From Anabaena minutissima FACHB-250 (GTDB lineage Bacteria > Cyanobacteriota > Cyanobacteriia > Cyanobacteriales > Nostocaceae): a stretch of 64,000 nucleotides of DNA. This document shows, one piece after another, positions 56,274-64,000 of the stretch. The translations under genes and the position numbers were made by a program. The stretch is taken from contig NZ_JACJRG010000007.1 in the NCBI RefSeq assembly GCF_014697125.1, positions 1-64,000 on the forward strand, written 5' to 3'. Within the stretch, counting starts at the first letter, position 1. Each line of letters begins with the position of its first letter. The notes below the pieces were generated by a model, which saw only the letters and a list, made by a program, of their open reading frames with translations, was not told the DNA's origin and searched no databases.

Positions 56274-58094
56274 CTAATCTAGAAGTTCTCCGGTTTCTTG
56301 CAGGGAGTGCAAGCGGCGATAAATACCTTCATGACGTAAGAGTTCATCATGACTACCGACTTCTACAATCTTTCCTTGATCTAAAACGACAATCTTATCT
56401 GCTTCCCTGACTGTACTCAGACGGTGAGCAATAACGATTGTGGTACAAGTCCCTTGAATCGATCGCATCGCTAATTGAATGGAACGCTCAGACTCGTAAT
56501 CTAGACTAGAGGTGGCTTCGTCAAAAATCAGCACATCGGGTTGTACTAGCAAGGCTCTCGCAATACCTAAACGCTGTCTTTGTCCACCAGATAACCTGAC
56601 GCCACGTTCCCCAACAACGGTGTAATAACCTTGGGTTAGTTGCTGCACTACTTCGTCAACTCTGGCAATTCTACAGGCTTCTTGAACTTCTTCCAAGGTA
56701 GCAGTCGGTCTACCATAGGTGAGGTTTTCCAAGATAGTCCCGTTAAACACGTCTACTTCTTGGTGTACGATCGCCAGCCTGCGTCTATACTTACCTACAT
56801 TCAAGGTGCGAATATCTTGACCATCAATGAGAATTTGTCCATCTTGGGGTTCAAAATAACGCAACAGTAGCTTCACCAAGGTAGACTTACCAGAACCAGA
56901 ACGTCCGACTAAGGCGACTGTTTGGTATGGCTCAATCAACAAGTTGATATCTTGCAGAACTTTACGGTTAGCATCATAACCAAAACCAACGTGAACAAAT
57001 TCAACTTTGCCAGTAAATTTATAGGGTGATGTTGTCTCGTCTTCTTTACCTAAAATCCCAACTGATTCATTACCAATTGGTTCTTGTAGAAATTCATGAA
57101 ATCGCAGCATGGAAGAATAGCGACGAGCAAAAACTTCTGCTAGGGTGCTAATTGGTTCTAACTCAGCATAAGCCATACTAGAAAGAGTTAAAGTCATGAC
57201 AAAATGACCGAGGGAAACTCTACCATTGACTGTGGCTACTAACGTTAAACTCAAAATGCTAAATACACAAAACTGAATTACAGCTTTTTGCCAAGTCAGC
57301 AGTTTCACATAACCTTTGTGAATGCGATGGTCTACTACTTTTAGCTCTCGATCTAAACGTTGCTTTTGGCGTTTTAATTCTTTGCTTTCCGTTGCAAAAG
57401 CTTTGACAGTTTTGATATTAGTGATTAGTTCAGAAGTCCGGCTTTCCGTATCTTCCATGTATTTATCTAATTTGCTTTCATGCCAAATTATCCGTTTTAA
57501 TTCCTTCAAGCTAAAGCCAAGTATAGCTATAAAAGAAATTAAATATAACAGAGCAATTCGCCATTCAATCAACACAATAAATACAAAGATTCCCACTACA
57601 CGAAACATTTTAGGAATTAACTGTCCGGCGATTTCGGGATATGTCCAAGTGTGGTTAGAAATACCTCTAGCAACTCTGCCGGCTATCCGTCCTGGGTTAT
57701 TTTCATCATAAAATTCTAGGGGGAGAGTCAGAATTTTTTCGATGGCAATTTGGGTTTTATCTCGACGCGATCTTAAGGCGATATCCCAGTGAAACCAACT
57801 AGTTAACCAAGGTTGTGTGGGTGCTTTAATTACAGTCACCAGGAAAATTATCCCTAGCAACACACCTAATGATAGAGTTTTATTGACTGGATAATTAGTA
57901 AGATCAGAAAGATTTGCTATCGCCTGCGTCAATGGTTGATCCAAAGGTTGACCAGACAGAACATTTAAAATCTGTCCAATCGCATAAGGGACAAGCAAAT
58001 CAACAATTTCGTAAATACTAGACGCTGCAATACTGAAAACACTCAGCTTCCAGTCGGGACGAAAGTAATTGAGAAGGTCTCGAAATTTAGCCAT
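56274..58094 (-). CDS. ABC exporter, fused permease and ATPase
   Basis: 606-aa half-transporter of the MsbA/lipid-multidrug type. The start at 58094 (MAKFRDLLNYFRPDWK) is chosen; an upstream in-frame ATG adds 21 untypical residues. Six TM helices lie in the N-terminal 320 residues. The ATPase has Walker A VGRSGSGKST, signature VRLSGGQRQRLGIARALL, Walker B VLIFDEATSSLD and H-loop VIAHRLSTVREAD. It would act as a dimer exporting a lipid, polysaccharide precursor or drug. No operon partner is visible. Confidence 0.88.
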   Translation of the reverse strand: MAKFRDLLNYFRPDWKLSVFSIAASSIYEIVDLLVPYAIGQILNVLSGQPLDQPLTQAIANLSDLTNYPVNKTLSLGVLLGIIFLVTVIKAPTQPWLTSWFHWDIALRSRRDKTQIAIEKILTLPLEFYDENNPGRIAGRVARGISNHTWTYPEIAGQLIPKMFRVVGIFVFIVLIEWRIALLYLISFIAILGFSLKELKRIIWHESKLDKYMEDTESRTSELITNIKTVKAFATESKELKRQKQRLDRELKVVDHRIHKGYVKLLTWQKAVIQFCVFSILSLTLVATVNGRVSLGHFVMTLTLSSMAYAELEPISTLAEVFARRYSSMLRFHEFLQEPIGNESVGILGKEDETTSPYKFTGKVEFVHVGFGYDANRKVLQDINLLIEPYQTVALVGRSGSGKSTLVKLLLRYFEPQDGQILIDGQDIRTLNVGKYRRRLAIVHQEVDVFNGTILENLTYGRPTATLEEVQEACRIARVDEVVQQLTQGYYTVVGERGVRLSGGQRQRLGIARALLVQPDVLIFDEATSSLDYESERSIQLAMRSIQGTCTTIVIAHRLSTVREADKIVVLDQGKIVEVGSHDELLRHEGIYRRLHSLQETGELLD

Positions 58095-58247
58095 GATGCA
58101 CACTGCCCAAGAGTGCGAGTGTTCGCTTGGAGTTATAATATTACATACATAATACAATTGTAGTCAATAGCTAAATCAATAAATCACCCAAATGGGTGAG
58201 AGAGTTGAGCTGTGTAGGGGTGTGGATGTTTAAAATCTTTACATTTA

Positions 58248-59027
58248 TTATTTCTGGGGATAAAATTCTAAGCGATAGCGATAAAGAGCTACGGGTTGAG
58301 AAGCAGCCTTAAAATAATCTGGGTCTTGGGGTGAGAGATAGACAGCAGTAACTTGATCTGCTTCAATTGCTGGATTATTTGGAGAAAGTTGATGATAAGC
58401 TGTAGTCGATTCAACTGAATTTAAATAAGGTCGAGAACCACCTTTAAATAGTTGTTGAAATACCTCTGAAGTGATAAATTTTCCCTCTGGTGTATTTTCT
58501 GTGGCGCGTGCAGTCACAATCGAAATTAATTGGCGTTCTCCCCGTAAAAATGTAATTTGACGATTAGGGGAATCAGGATCAACTTTGACTGTTAATACCC
58601 TTTCATCTCCCAAGTAAGCCCGCGCTAAATTCAAGCTATTAAATGCTCTATCTGCAACTAAATTTTTAGAATGATTATTTATTTTAGGAATTATTTTTAA
58701 GCCAGAACTAGGTATTTTTGATGGAATAAACCGGACTAAAAAACTGACAGGTTTGTTGAGTTCTTGGCGATTTCCTTCAAATCCAGGTGTAACTATATTT
58801 GGTGCTAAAGGTGCGGCTAAATCTACCAAAGTGCTTTTAACTTCCCAATTTCCCGCCATCCATTCCGGGTAAACTAAATCTCCCGTTGCTGTTTGCACAG
58901 AGGTTAGTTTTTCCCACTGAGGAAAGTTAGCCAAGTGTTCAGATAATTCACCAGCTATTGCATGATCATTCCATCCCAATAGAAATAAAAACACTAAGCA
59001 GATACTTAAAATTGCTGTTTTAGTCAT
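58248..59027 (-). CDS. Exported DUF6816 protein, possible thylakoid-lumen protein
   Basis: 259-aa protein with a signal peptide (residues 1-25, AIAGE). DLVYPEWMAGNWEVKSTLVDLAAPL (about 50-74, in outline) and VSFLVRFIP are the DUF6816 hallmarks shared by cyanobacteria and chloroplast-lumen proteins. The rest is beta-rich with DSPNRQITFLRGERQLIS. Function unknown. It lies 37 bp downstream of the DUF697 GTPase gene on the same strand, possibly co-transcribed. Confidence 0.78.
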   Translation of the reverse strand: MTKTAILSICLVFLFLLGWNDHAIAGELSEHLANFPQWEKLTSVQTATGDLVYPEWMAGNWEVKSTLVDLAAPLAPNIVTPGFEGNRQELNKPVSFLVRFIPSKIPSSGLKIIPKINNHSKNLVADRAFNSLNLARAYLGDERVLTVKVDPDSPNRQITFLRGERQLISIVTARATENTPEGKFITSEVFQQLFKGGSRPYLNSVESTTAYHQLSPNNPAIEADQVTAVYLSPQDPDYFKAASQPVALYRYRLEFYPQK

Positions 59028-59064
59028 TAGTCATTAATCATTAGCTGTTCCCCTACTCCCTCAA

Positions 59065-60324
59065 TTAACCCTTGATTCCCTTAAAGCGTTCCTTGGCTTT
59101 CTCAAATGCTTCTTGCATTACCGACTGAATTTCTTGGGGATCGGGTTTATTACCACCCATTAAATCACCAAAGTAGACACAGGCGGTTTCCCCTAATGAC
59201 CAAGTGTAAGCAGCTGCCCAAGATGCCGCAATCGCACTACCAAAACCTGGTACAAATTTAATTAACTCTCTACCAATGGCTTGGGCTAAAAAACCACCTG
59301 CGATCGCACTTACAATACCACCAGCTTGCGATGGCGACAAGTTCTGTCCGTAGAGTTTCCCCAATATAGTCACCATCGAAACTTGCAAGGCAGTTAATAC
59401 AGGCATGGTAGCAAAGGGTAATGGCACAGCCGAGAGGGTAGCCGCCATCACAGCGAATGATAAAATATAACGTCTGCCTGCATCTCGGTAGATATTGCCC
59501 AGTTTCTCTGATGCTTGCTTATCTAATAACTGGTAAATCGCCTGTGCTTCTGCTTCGGGAAGTAATTCTGCCAGGCTATCCCTAAGTGCGTCTAAGCCGT
59601 AAAACACAGGATTATAGCCATCTTCCTCTAAGGTAAAGTCAATGAGAACCGAGCGATCGCATAATCCCGCAAAGGCTTCTTGAATCGCCCCAAAAGCTCG
59701 ATTCATCTCCTCATAGTCTGGGGGATAGGCTGGATGGTCCGAGAGGCTGGGAGGGTAAATTTCATGCAAGCAGGTAACTGCTAGTAAACAGGGTACTTCT
59801 GGGTACTTCTGACGCAACTGTTGAGCAATCTGGCGTAGGGTGTCAGTAGCGAAGTCGTTAATTTTTACTGTCAAAATTAAGACTCTGGCACGTTTCGTTT
59901 CCTGTTGTAAGTCTCCTACCAACTCTTGAATAATCGCCTGGGTCTCTTGGTTGATATCTCCTAGCCCTACTGTATCAGTAAAAATCAGCAACGGCAGTTC
60001 ATTGGAAGGATAAGCATACCGTTCAGTGTGTTGTGTGTGGGGACGATATCCTTGACCAACAATCTCAGCCGAGACCCCTGTTAATCCCCGGATAATGGAA
60101 CTTTTGCCAGCTTGGGGTTTACCGATTAACAAAGCCTCTGTTGTTGGTAGTTCCTTGCGGACTCTCTCTAAAATTTCTGTAATTTCAGTTTCGCTAACGC
60201 TAAACCACTGCGCTACTGTCTGTGTAACTTGGTCTACAGGTACACGTTGTCTTAAACCTCCGGCTGTCTTCTTCCAGACGCCAGTTAGGCGATTTCTCCA
60301 AGATTTTGGTCTAATCATCGTCAT
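59065..60324 (-). CDS. GTPase with DUF697 membrane domain
   Basis: 419-aa protein. Era/TrmE-like GTPase domain about residues 50-250: P-loop LLIGKPQAGKSSIIRGLTG (about 61-79), a DTVGLGDI G3 motif and VTCLHE at the G4 position (Asn-Lys-x-Asp replaced). The C-terminal DUF697 region (about 285-390) has hydrophobic Ala/Gly-rich helices such as SAIAGGFLAQAIGRELI. Related cyanobacterial proteins are thought to associate with membranes. Upstream of the DUF6816 gene. Confidence 0.83.
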   Translation of the reverse strand: MTMIRPKSWRNRLTGVWKKTAGGLRQRVPVDQVTQTVAQWFSVSETEITEILERVRKELPTTEALLIGKPQAGKSSIIRGLTGVSAEIVGQGYRPHTQHTERYAYPSNELPLLIFTDTVGLGDINQETQAIIQELVGDLQQETKRARVLILTVKINDFATDTLRQIAQQLRQKYPEVPCLLAVTCLHEIYPPSLSDHPAYPPDYEEMNRAFGAIQEAFAGLCDRSVLIDFTLEEDGYNPVFYGLDALRDSLAELLPEAEAQAIYQLLDKQASEKLGNIYRDAGRRYILSFAVMAATLSAVPLPFATMPVLTALQVSMVTILGKLYGQNLSPSQAGGIVSAIAGGFLAQAIGRELIKFVPGFGSAIAASWAAAYTWSLGETACVYFGDLMGGNKPDPQEIQSVMQEAFEKAKERFKGIKG

Positions 60325-60345
60325 TAATTCGTAATTCGTAATTTA

Positions 60346-60655
60346 CGCCGTGTGCAACTTTCTCTCAAACCTAACCCCCAACCCCTTCCCTGCAAGGGAA
60401 GGGGAGCAAGATTTAAAGCCTCTCTCCTAGCAGGCTACGGTGTACACACATCTCTATGCTGAGTGCAAAATGTGGCTTGATGCCCCTAAATCCCCCTTAA
60501 AAAGGGGGACTTTGATTCTACTAGTTCCCCCCTTTTTAAGGGGGGTTAGGGGGGATCAAAACGATGTGGAATAAGGTTATCAGACTTGTGTGTACACCGT
60601 AGCCTTGCAGGGGAGAGGTTTGGAGAGGGGTTTCAAAAATAAGTTGCACATCGCG
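60346..60655. mobile_element. 310-bp nested inverted-repeat element (MITE-like)
   Basis: Outer ends GCCGTGTGCAACTT (60347-60360) and, on the other strand, GCGATGTGCAACTT (60641-60654). A middle pair CTACGGTGTACACACA (60431-60446) has its exact complement at 60589-60604. An inner pair of C-rich/G-rich arms includes CCCCCTTAAAAAGGGGG. No ORF. It fills most of the 60325-60900 gap. Confidence 0.65.
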
Positions 60656-60756
60656 TTAATTTGTAATTTTTTGGTTATTGCTCTCAACTACAATTTTGCC
60701 GTTAACTGAGTAGAAATGGTGATTTTTATGCCTTGGACTAGTATCAACAAAACTTA

Positions 60757-60823
60757 AAAAACCGGGTTTCTCAAGAGATATTGAGGCTTTCAACCTCAAA
60801 TATACTCAAGAAATCCGGTTTTT
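60757..60823. repeat. Nested hairpin between the sugar transferase and the GTPase gene
   Basis: AAAACCGGGTTTCTCAAGA and its imperfect complement enclose a GAGGCTTTCAACCTC hairpin. This may terminate the leftward transcript or be a dispersed repeat similar to the AACCCCGG hairpins elsewhere. Confidence 0.45.
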
Positions 60824-60900
60824 GACCCAGGTGCAAGATGTCAGCCTCACACTAGTAGCTAGGAAAAGAAGAAACAAGTCAAATCCTCTTCATTTCTGAG

Positions 60901-61578
60901 TTAACAAGCTCCAATTCTGCCAACAATGACGTAGATGGTCTTAAAAATTAGATATACATCGTATAGTGGATGCCAATTGCTTTGATAACGTAGGTCTAAT
61001 TCAACTATTTGTTCAAAATCTTTTACTTGCGATCGCCCATAAACTTGCCATTCACCGGTCAATCCTGGTTTGACGTTTAAACGTTGCCAGTGGCGGTTGT
61101 TATACTTTGCTACTTCATCACCAGTGGGTGGACGTGTCCCCACTAAACTCATATCGCCCATCAACACATTCCAAAACTGGGGGAGTTCGTCTAAACTGGT
61201 GCTGCGTAAAAAGCGTCCTACTTTTGTGACGCGGAAATCATTTTTGTTCTTAAATACAAGTCCATTAGCTTCGTTGTCTACTAAAGATTTGAGGTTCTCC
61301 GCATCGTTGACCATTGAACGGAATTTCCAAATGCGAAAGGGACGACCGTAAACTCCGTAGCGTTCTTGAGAGAAGAAAATCGCACCGGGACTATCGAGTT
61401 TGATGGCGATCGCGATCGGTGTAAATACAATAGCAAAAATCAACAGTCCCACCAGACTCCCTAAAATATCGAGACAACGCTTAAATTTTGACTGTACTGA
61501 TGGATGTTGAGTAAATTCTAATCTCCAGTCTTGATAAGTATCACTTTGCAAGATTTTTTGTACAGGTGTTGGGTACAT
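60901..61578 (-). CDS. Bacterial sugar transferase (undecaprenyl-phosphate glycosyl-1-P transferase type)
   Basis: 225-aa membrane protein. FKRCLDILGSLVGLLIFAIVF (about 32-52) is the membrane re-entrant helix; conserved catalytic parts are GAIFFSQERYGVYGRPFRIWKFRSM, TSLDELPQFWNVLMGDMSLVGTRPP and RLNVKPGLTGEWQVYGRS. It transfers a sugar phosphate to undecaprenyl phosphate, the first step of exopolysaccharide or heterocyst-envelope polysaccharide. No other polysaccharide genes are adjacent. A short N-terminal extension precedes the TM helix, unlike the four-TM WcaJ form. Confidence 0.88.
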   Translation of the reverse strand: MYPTPVQKILQSDTYQDWRLEFTQHPSVQSKFKRCLDILGSLVGLLIFAIVFTPIAIAIKLDSPGAIFFSQERYGVYGRPFRIWKFRSMVNDAENLKSLVDNEANGLVFKNKNDFRVTKVGRFLRSTSLDELPQFWNVLMGDMSLVGTRPPTGDEVAKYNNRHWQRLNVKPGLTGEWQVYGRSQVKDFEQIVELDLRYQSNWHPLYDVYLIFKTIYVIVGRIGAC

Positions 61579-61817
61579 GGTACATACTCTAGCCGAATGT
61601 TTAGGAACAATGGTAGTATTACTGATTTTCGCTCAGGATATAAACATTACTTCATATAAAACTGATATTTCACGGTATATTTACTTGATCTTCATCTAAA
61701 TTCAGGAAATCATTAAGTTTTATGAATTTAAGATAAAGAGAGATAAATATATCTCATAGAGGATGATTGGCACAGATTAATATGTATAAAAAAACTCATC
61801 CAGCTTAAAAATTGTTC

Positions 61818-61941
61818 CTAGTGCTGTGTCAAGTTAGTTTTGATGGTTTGTAGTAAGGACTTTAGTCCTGATTTTTCTAAGGACTAAAGTCCTTGCTACA
61901 AAAAAAGCTTATCCATCAATTCAAACTTGATGAACTACTAG
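61818..61941. mobile_element. MITE-like element, family A copy 2
   Basis: 124 bp bounded by CTAG, with inverted ends containing TCAAGTT....TTGATGG. The centre holds a GTAGTAAGGACTTTAGTCCT palindrome with its complementary arm. It matches 51694-51838 in reverse orientation. No coding capacity. Together with the next element it occupies part of the 61579-62539 gap, where I see no gene. Confidence 0.7.
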
Positions 61942-62105
61942 TGCAAGCTAGCAAGTTAAATTTGACGGGTAAGGAAATTCGTAGAATAGCGTTTCTCGGT
62001 TGAGTGAGGTAGAAGAACTCCACCCCCAAACCTCTCCCCCGAAGTTCTGTTCGGTGGAAACGGCCGCTCAGACTTCGCTCTGCCGCGAAGAGGAAACTAT
62101 GATAC

Positions 62106-62227
62106 AAGTAGGTCGGCGTAAATAATTATTGTTGGAATAAGGCAGGGAGCAGGGAGCAGGGGGAGAAAGAGTTTGAGCCTTATTTACTTTTCTTCACATA
62201 GTTTAGTTTTATTGCACCAACTTACTT
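62106..62227. mobile_element. MITE-like element, family B
   Basis: 122 bp with inverted ends AAGTAGGTCGGCGTAAATAA and (complement of the right end) AAGTAAGTTGGTGCAATAA. The middle holds GGGAGCA short repeats. The right half (tatttactt..cttcacatagtttagttt) resembles bases 67-113 at the window start. Confidence 0.6.
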
Positions 62228-62539
62228 ACCCATACCTCATGTGATGAGGAAATGCTATAGCTTAAACAACTAAATAAGCTGGGCAAAAATCACTATTTAG
62301 TTTAAAAAGGTTAAAAAGCTTCTGCAATAAGTTTTCCTACCTTCTACATTTTTGTAATATCTAAATTACATAGGTTAAAAAGTGAAACAAAACTAAGAAA
62401 ATATCACTTAACTAGAAAAAATGCTTCTATCATTTGCCAGAAGCAGTAACAAACAACTTAGAAATATTATTAACGCAGCGATTATATCAGGTTGTTTTTA
62501 GTAAATTAAATTACTTATTATTGATATTCAAATACGCAA

Positions 62540-62872
62540 ATGCTCTCTCACTATCGGGGTAGTCAGGACATGATTTCATCTGGGGTCGAAGTAAAAATTA
62601 ACCGTCTAGAATCCATTGTTGAGCAAATTGGAGAAGCTGTACTCTCTACAACTGAAACAATTGAACGTCTGGCAGACAGATTAGAAAATCTTAGTTGCCA
62701 AGTTGAAGCGCAAGGCAAGCAGTTACAGCAACAAGGGTATCAAATTTTTGCCTTGTGTGATGCAGTCCAAAGTCTGGCCGAATCACAGGATGACTCATTG
62801 CAAAAATTAGCTCAACTCACACAAACTTTAGATAAATTGACTTCATTAATTCAGGGATTAGATGAGTGCTGA
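62540..62872 (+). CDS. Coiled-coil protein, unknown function
   Basis: 110-aa protein, almost entirely predicted coiled coil: INRLESIVEQIGEAVLSTTETIERLADRLENL, then QVEAQGKQLQQQGYQIFALCDAVQSL, then LAQLTQTLDKLTSLIQGL. A second in-frame ATG at 62570 may be the true start. Soluble, no signal peptide. Probably an oligomeric scaffold; no family is recognised. Confidence 0.65.
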   Translation: MLSHYRGSQDMISSGVEVKINRLESIVEQIGEAVLSTTETIERLADRLENLSCQVEAQGKQLQQQGYQIFALCDAVQSLAESQDDSLQKLAQLTQTLDKLTSLIQGLDEC

Positions 62873-62943
62873 GTTGTGAGTGCTGAGTGCTGAGTGCTGT
62901 TAGCGGTAGCGCGGCGTTTAGCCGGTGCTGAGTGCTGAGTGCT
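62864..62943. repeat. GTGCTGA heptamer array interrupted by a GCGGTAGCGCGGCG block
   Basis: Seven or so heptamers, split by gttagcggtagcgcggcg, overlap the end of the coiled-coil gene. Same unit as 55839-55877. Confidence 0.75.
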
Positions 62944-62996
62944 AGTTGTGAGTTTTAAATTTTTCTCCAATGTCCAATGCCCAATTCGCAATTCTC

Positions 62997-63677
62997 TTAA
63001 ACTTTTAATTGAGTAACTGAAATATTACCAGAAAAGCAAACATCTACATCACTGCCAGGAGTGCGATCGCGTTTGCCATATTCCCCCACATAATAAAAAT
63101 CATCACCATCAATGCGATAGTTGACTGGTAAAGGTTTATGACAAGGTTGGCAAAACACCAACTGCGGTTCTGGTTCTCCTGGTTGTAGATGGGGTAAGTT
63201 CACATTCCAAAAGCACCCCGATTCTAGGGGACGGTGTAATAAGTCGGTTAAAACCTCAGCCGTCAACTTAGCTGCGAACTCCCAATCAAAATTTTGCTTG
63301 GCTTTACGATAATGGGAGATGGCGATACCGGGGATACCGTGCATGGCGGCTTCTCGTACAGCAGCGACAGTACCAGAAATGTAAGCATCAACTCCCAAGT
63401 TACCGCCGGCGTTGATTCCTGACAAAACAAATTTGGCATCTTGACACAGTTGCGTTAGGGCAATTCTGACACAATCAGCAGGAGTACCAGCGATCGCATA
63501 CTCAAAATCAGAACGCCGCTTCAGATTAATTGGACGAGTAGTCGTGACTTGATGACCACAACCAGATTGATGATGCTTTGGTGCAGCAATTATCACATTT
63601 TTAGCGTTGAGAGCTTGTGCCAACGCTTTAATCCCAGGTGCATCAATACCGTCATCATTAGTTAAAATTATGGTCAC
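62997..63677 (-). CDS. surE: 5'/3'-nucleotidase SurE
   Basis: 226-aa phosphatase. It starts TIILTNDDGIDAPGIKAL with the metal-binding DD pair, continues with AAPKHHQSGCGHQVTTTRP, and has VLSGINAGGNLGVDAYISGTVAAVREA (about residues 90-116). GTG at 63677 is chosen: GGAG lies nine bases upstream and it gives the standard family N-terminus. An in-frame TTG at 63698 would add seven residues encoded by a repeat-like GAGCGAAGCGACG sequence. It dephosphorylates nucleoside monophosphates. Confidence 0.92.
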   Translation of the reverse strand: MTIILTNDDGIDAPGIKALAQALNAKNVIIAAPKHHQSGCGHQVTTTRPINLKRRSDFEYAIAGTPADCVRIALTQLCQDAKFVLSGINAGGNLGVDAYISGTVAAVREAAMHGIPGIAISHYRKAKQNFDWEFAAKLTAEVLTDLLHRPLESGCFWNVNLPHLQPGEPEPQLVFCQPCHKPLPVNYRIDGDDFYYVGEYGKRDRTPGSDVDVCFSGNISVTQLKV

Positions 63678-63701
63678 GTCGCTTCGCTCCGAATTCAAAA
63701 T

Positions 63702-64000
63702 TCAAAAAAACTCTTCCCTGTCACCTGTCACCTGTCCCCTGTCTCCATCCCAGGCGGTAAGAAAGTTCCAGTTTTCGTCATCTTCCTGATTTTCAGGTTG
63801 CTGACTTCCTAGTTCTTTTCCTTCTCGCAAATTTTCATAATCGCCTGAGTCTACCCACTTCAAAAGTTCAGATGCTCTCATTACTGTCCAGGGTAGAAGA
63901 TGTTCCATGAAGCTAAAAGTTTTAGCAAATTGATCCAAACTATCCAGATTATTAAATTCAAAAGTACGAGCCTGAATTACAAAATCATTGATTGTATCTT
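63702..64000 (-). CDS. Hypothetical protein, cut by the window end
   Basis: The open frame continues past 64000 on the minus strand, so the N-terminus is missing. Visible: FVIQARTFEFNNLDSLDQF, SFMEHLLPWTVMRASELLKWV, then a polar tail. The last residues (GDRGQVTGDREEFFEF) are encoded by the GGGGACAGGTGACAG repeat array at 63716-63742, so the C-terminus seems to have been extended by repeat sequence. No family recognised. The stop lies 25 bp upstream of the surE start. Confidence 0.55.
   Translation of the reverse strand, partial: DTINDFVIQARTFEFNNLDSLDQFAKTFSFMEHLLPWTVMRASELLKWVDSGDYENLREGKELGSQQPENQEDDENWNFLTAWDGDRGQVTGDREEFF
63716..63742. repeat. GGGGACAG/GGTGACAG short repeats inside a coding end
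   Basis: Three to four octamer copies (tcacctgtcacctgtcccctgtc as read on the plus strand), within the last codons of the minus-strand partial gene. Same family as 15069 and 36623. Confidence 0.7.

Overview
The window is chromosomal DNA of a filamentous, probably heterocyst-forming cyanobacterium of the Nostoc/Anabaena type. The evidence is the frequent HIP1 octamer GCGATCGC (for example at 47273-47280), heptamer short tandem repeats of the GTGCTGA and GGGGACAG kinds, small palindromic and MITE-like elements between genes, and typical cyanobacterial families (CAAD/CURT1 domain, pentapeptide repeats, DUF1822 next to a sigma-like factor, DUF1400, DUF6816). No rRNA, integrase, IS transposase, prophage or CRISPR array is visible.

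Layout. 1-5.6 kb: remnant of an isochorismatase-family gene, an MscS channel, ahcY, a standalone caspase-like protein, and a Phd-type antitoxin followed by a decayed PIN toxin. 5.6-8.0 kb: a translationally coupled Fe-type alcohol dehydrogenase/aminotransferase pair. 8.0-13.2 kb: an arsenic-resistance locus, arsR - pstS-like - GAPDH - arsJ - acr3, with two ArsR-type operators lying between arsR and the rest. It combines export of 1-arseno-3-phosphoglycerate (GAPDH plus ArsJ) with arsenite export (Acr3). 13.4-18.7 kb: a 35-aa membrane peptide gene with its own terminator, sbcD, ilvD diverging from a LysR regulator, and a pentapeptide/TPR protein. 19-28 kb: a run of apparent envelope and stress genes (a 1042-aa repeat protein, a duplicated glycine-zipper stress protein, a BON lipoprotein, a CURT1-like protein, an acidic disordered protein, two exported proteins). 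28-41 kb: sigma-like factor/DUF1822 pair, DUF4870, Gfo/Idh, modD-like, ilvB with a zinc-ribbon tail, MFS exporter, small alpha/beta hydrolase, a ferrochelatase-family protein with a natural poly-His tail, DUF1400.

41.9-51.7 kb is the most unusual part. Eight co-directional genes encode a subtilisin-like protease, a small I9/propeptide-like protein, a Trypco2 protein, a CHAT-SIR2 fusion, an nSTAND NTPase with WD40 repeats, an OscA/GrrA-like RiPP precursor, a GrrM/OscB-like radical SAM/SPASM maturase and an alpha/beta hydrolase. The last six are nearly contiguous (gaps of 4-36 bp). The layout suggests an NTP-dependent conflict or signalling system in which a sensor NTPase controls proteases and a hydrolase, joined to a cyclophane-type peptide modification pair. 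I infer this from the families and the gene spacing; no function is shown.

51.9-64 kb: GPH-type symporter, phosphoribosyltransferase, AEC transporter, VanY-type peptidase, tRNA-Thr and tRNA-Tyr, ABC exporter, DUF6816 protein, DUF697 GTPase, sugar transferase, coiled-coil protein, surE and a gene cut by the window end. This part carries several MITE-like elements.
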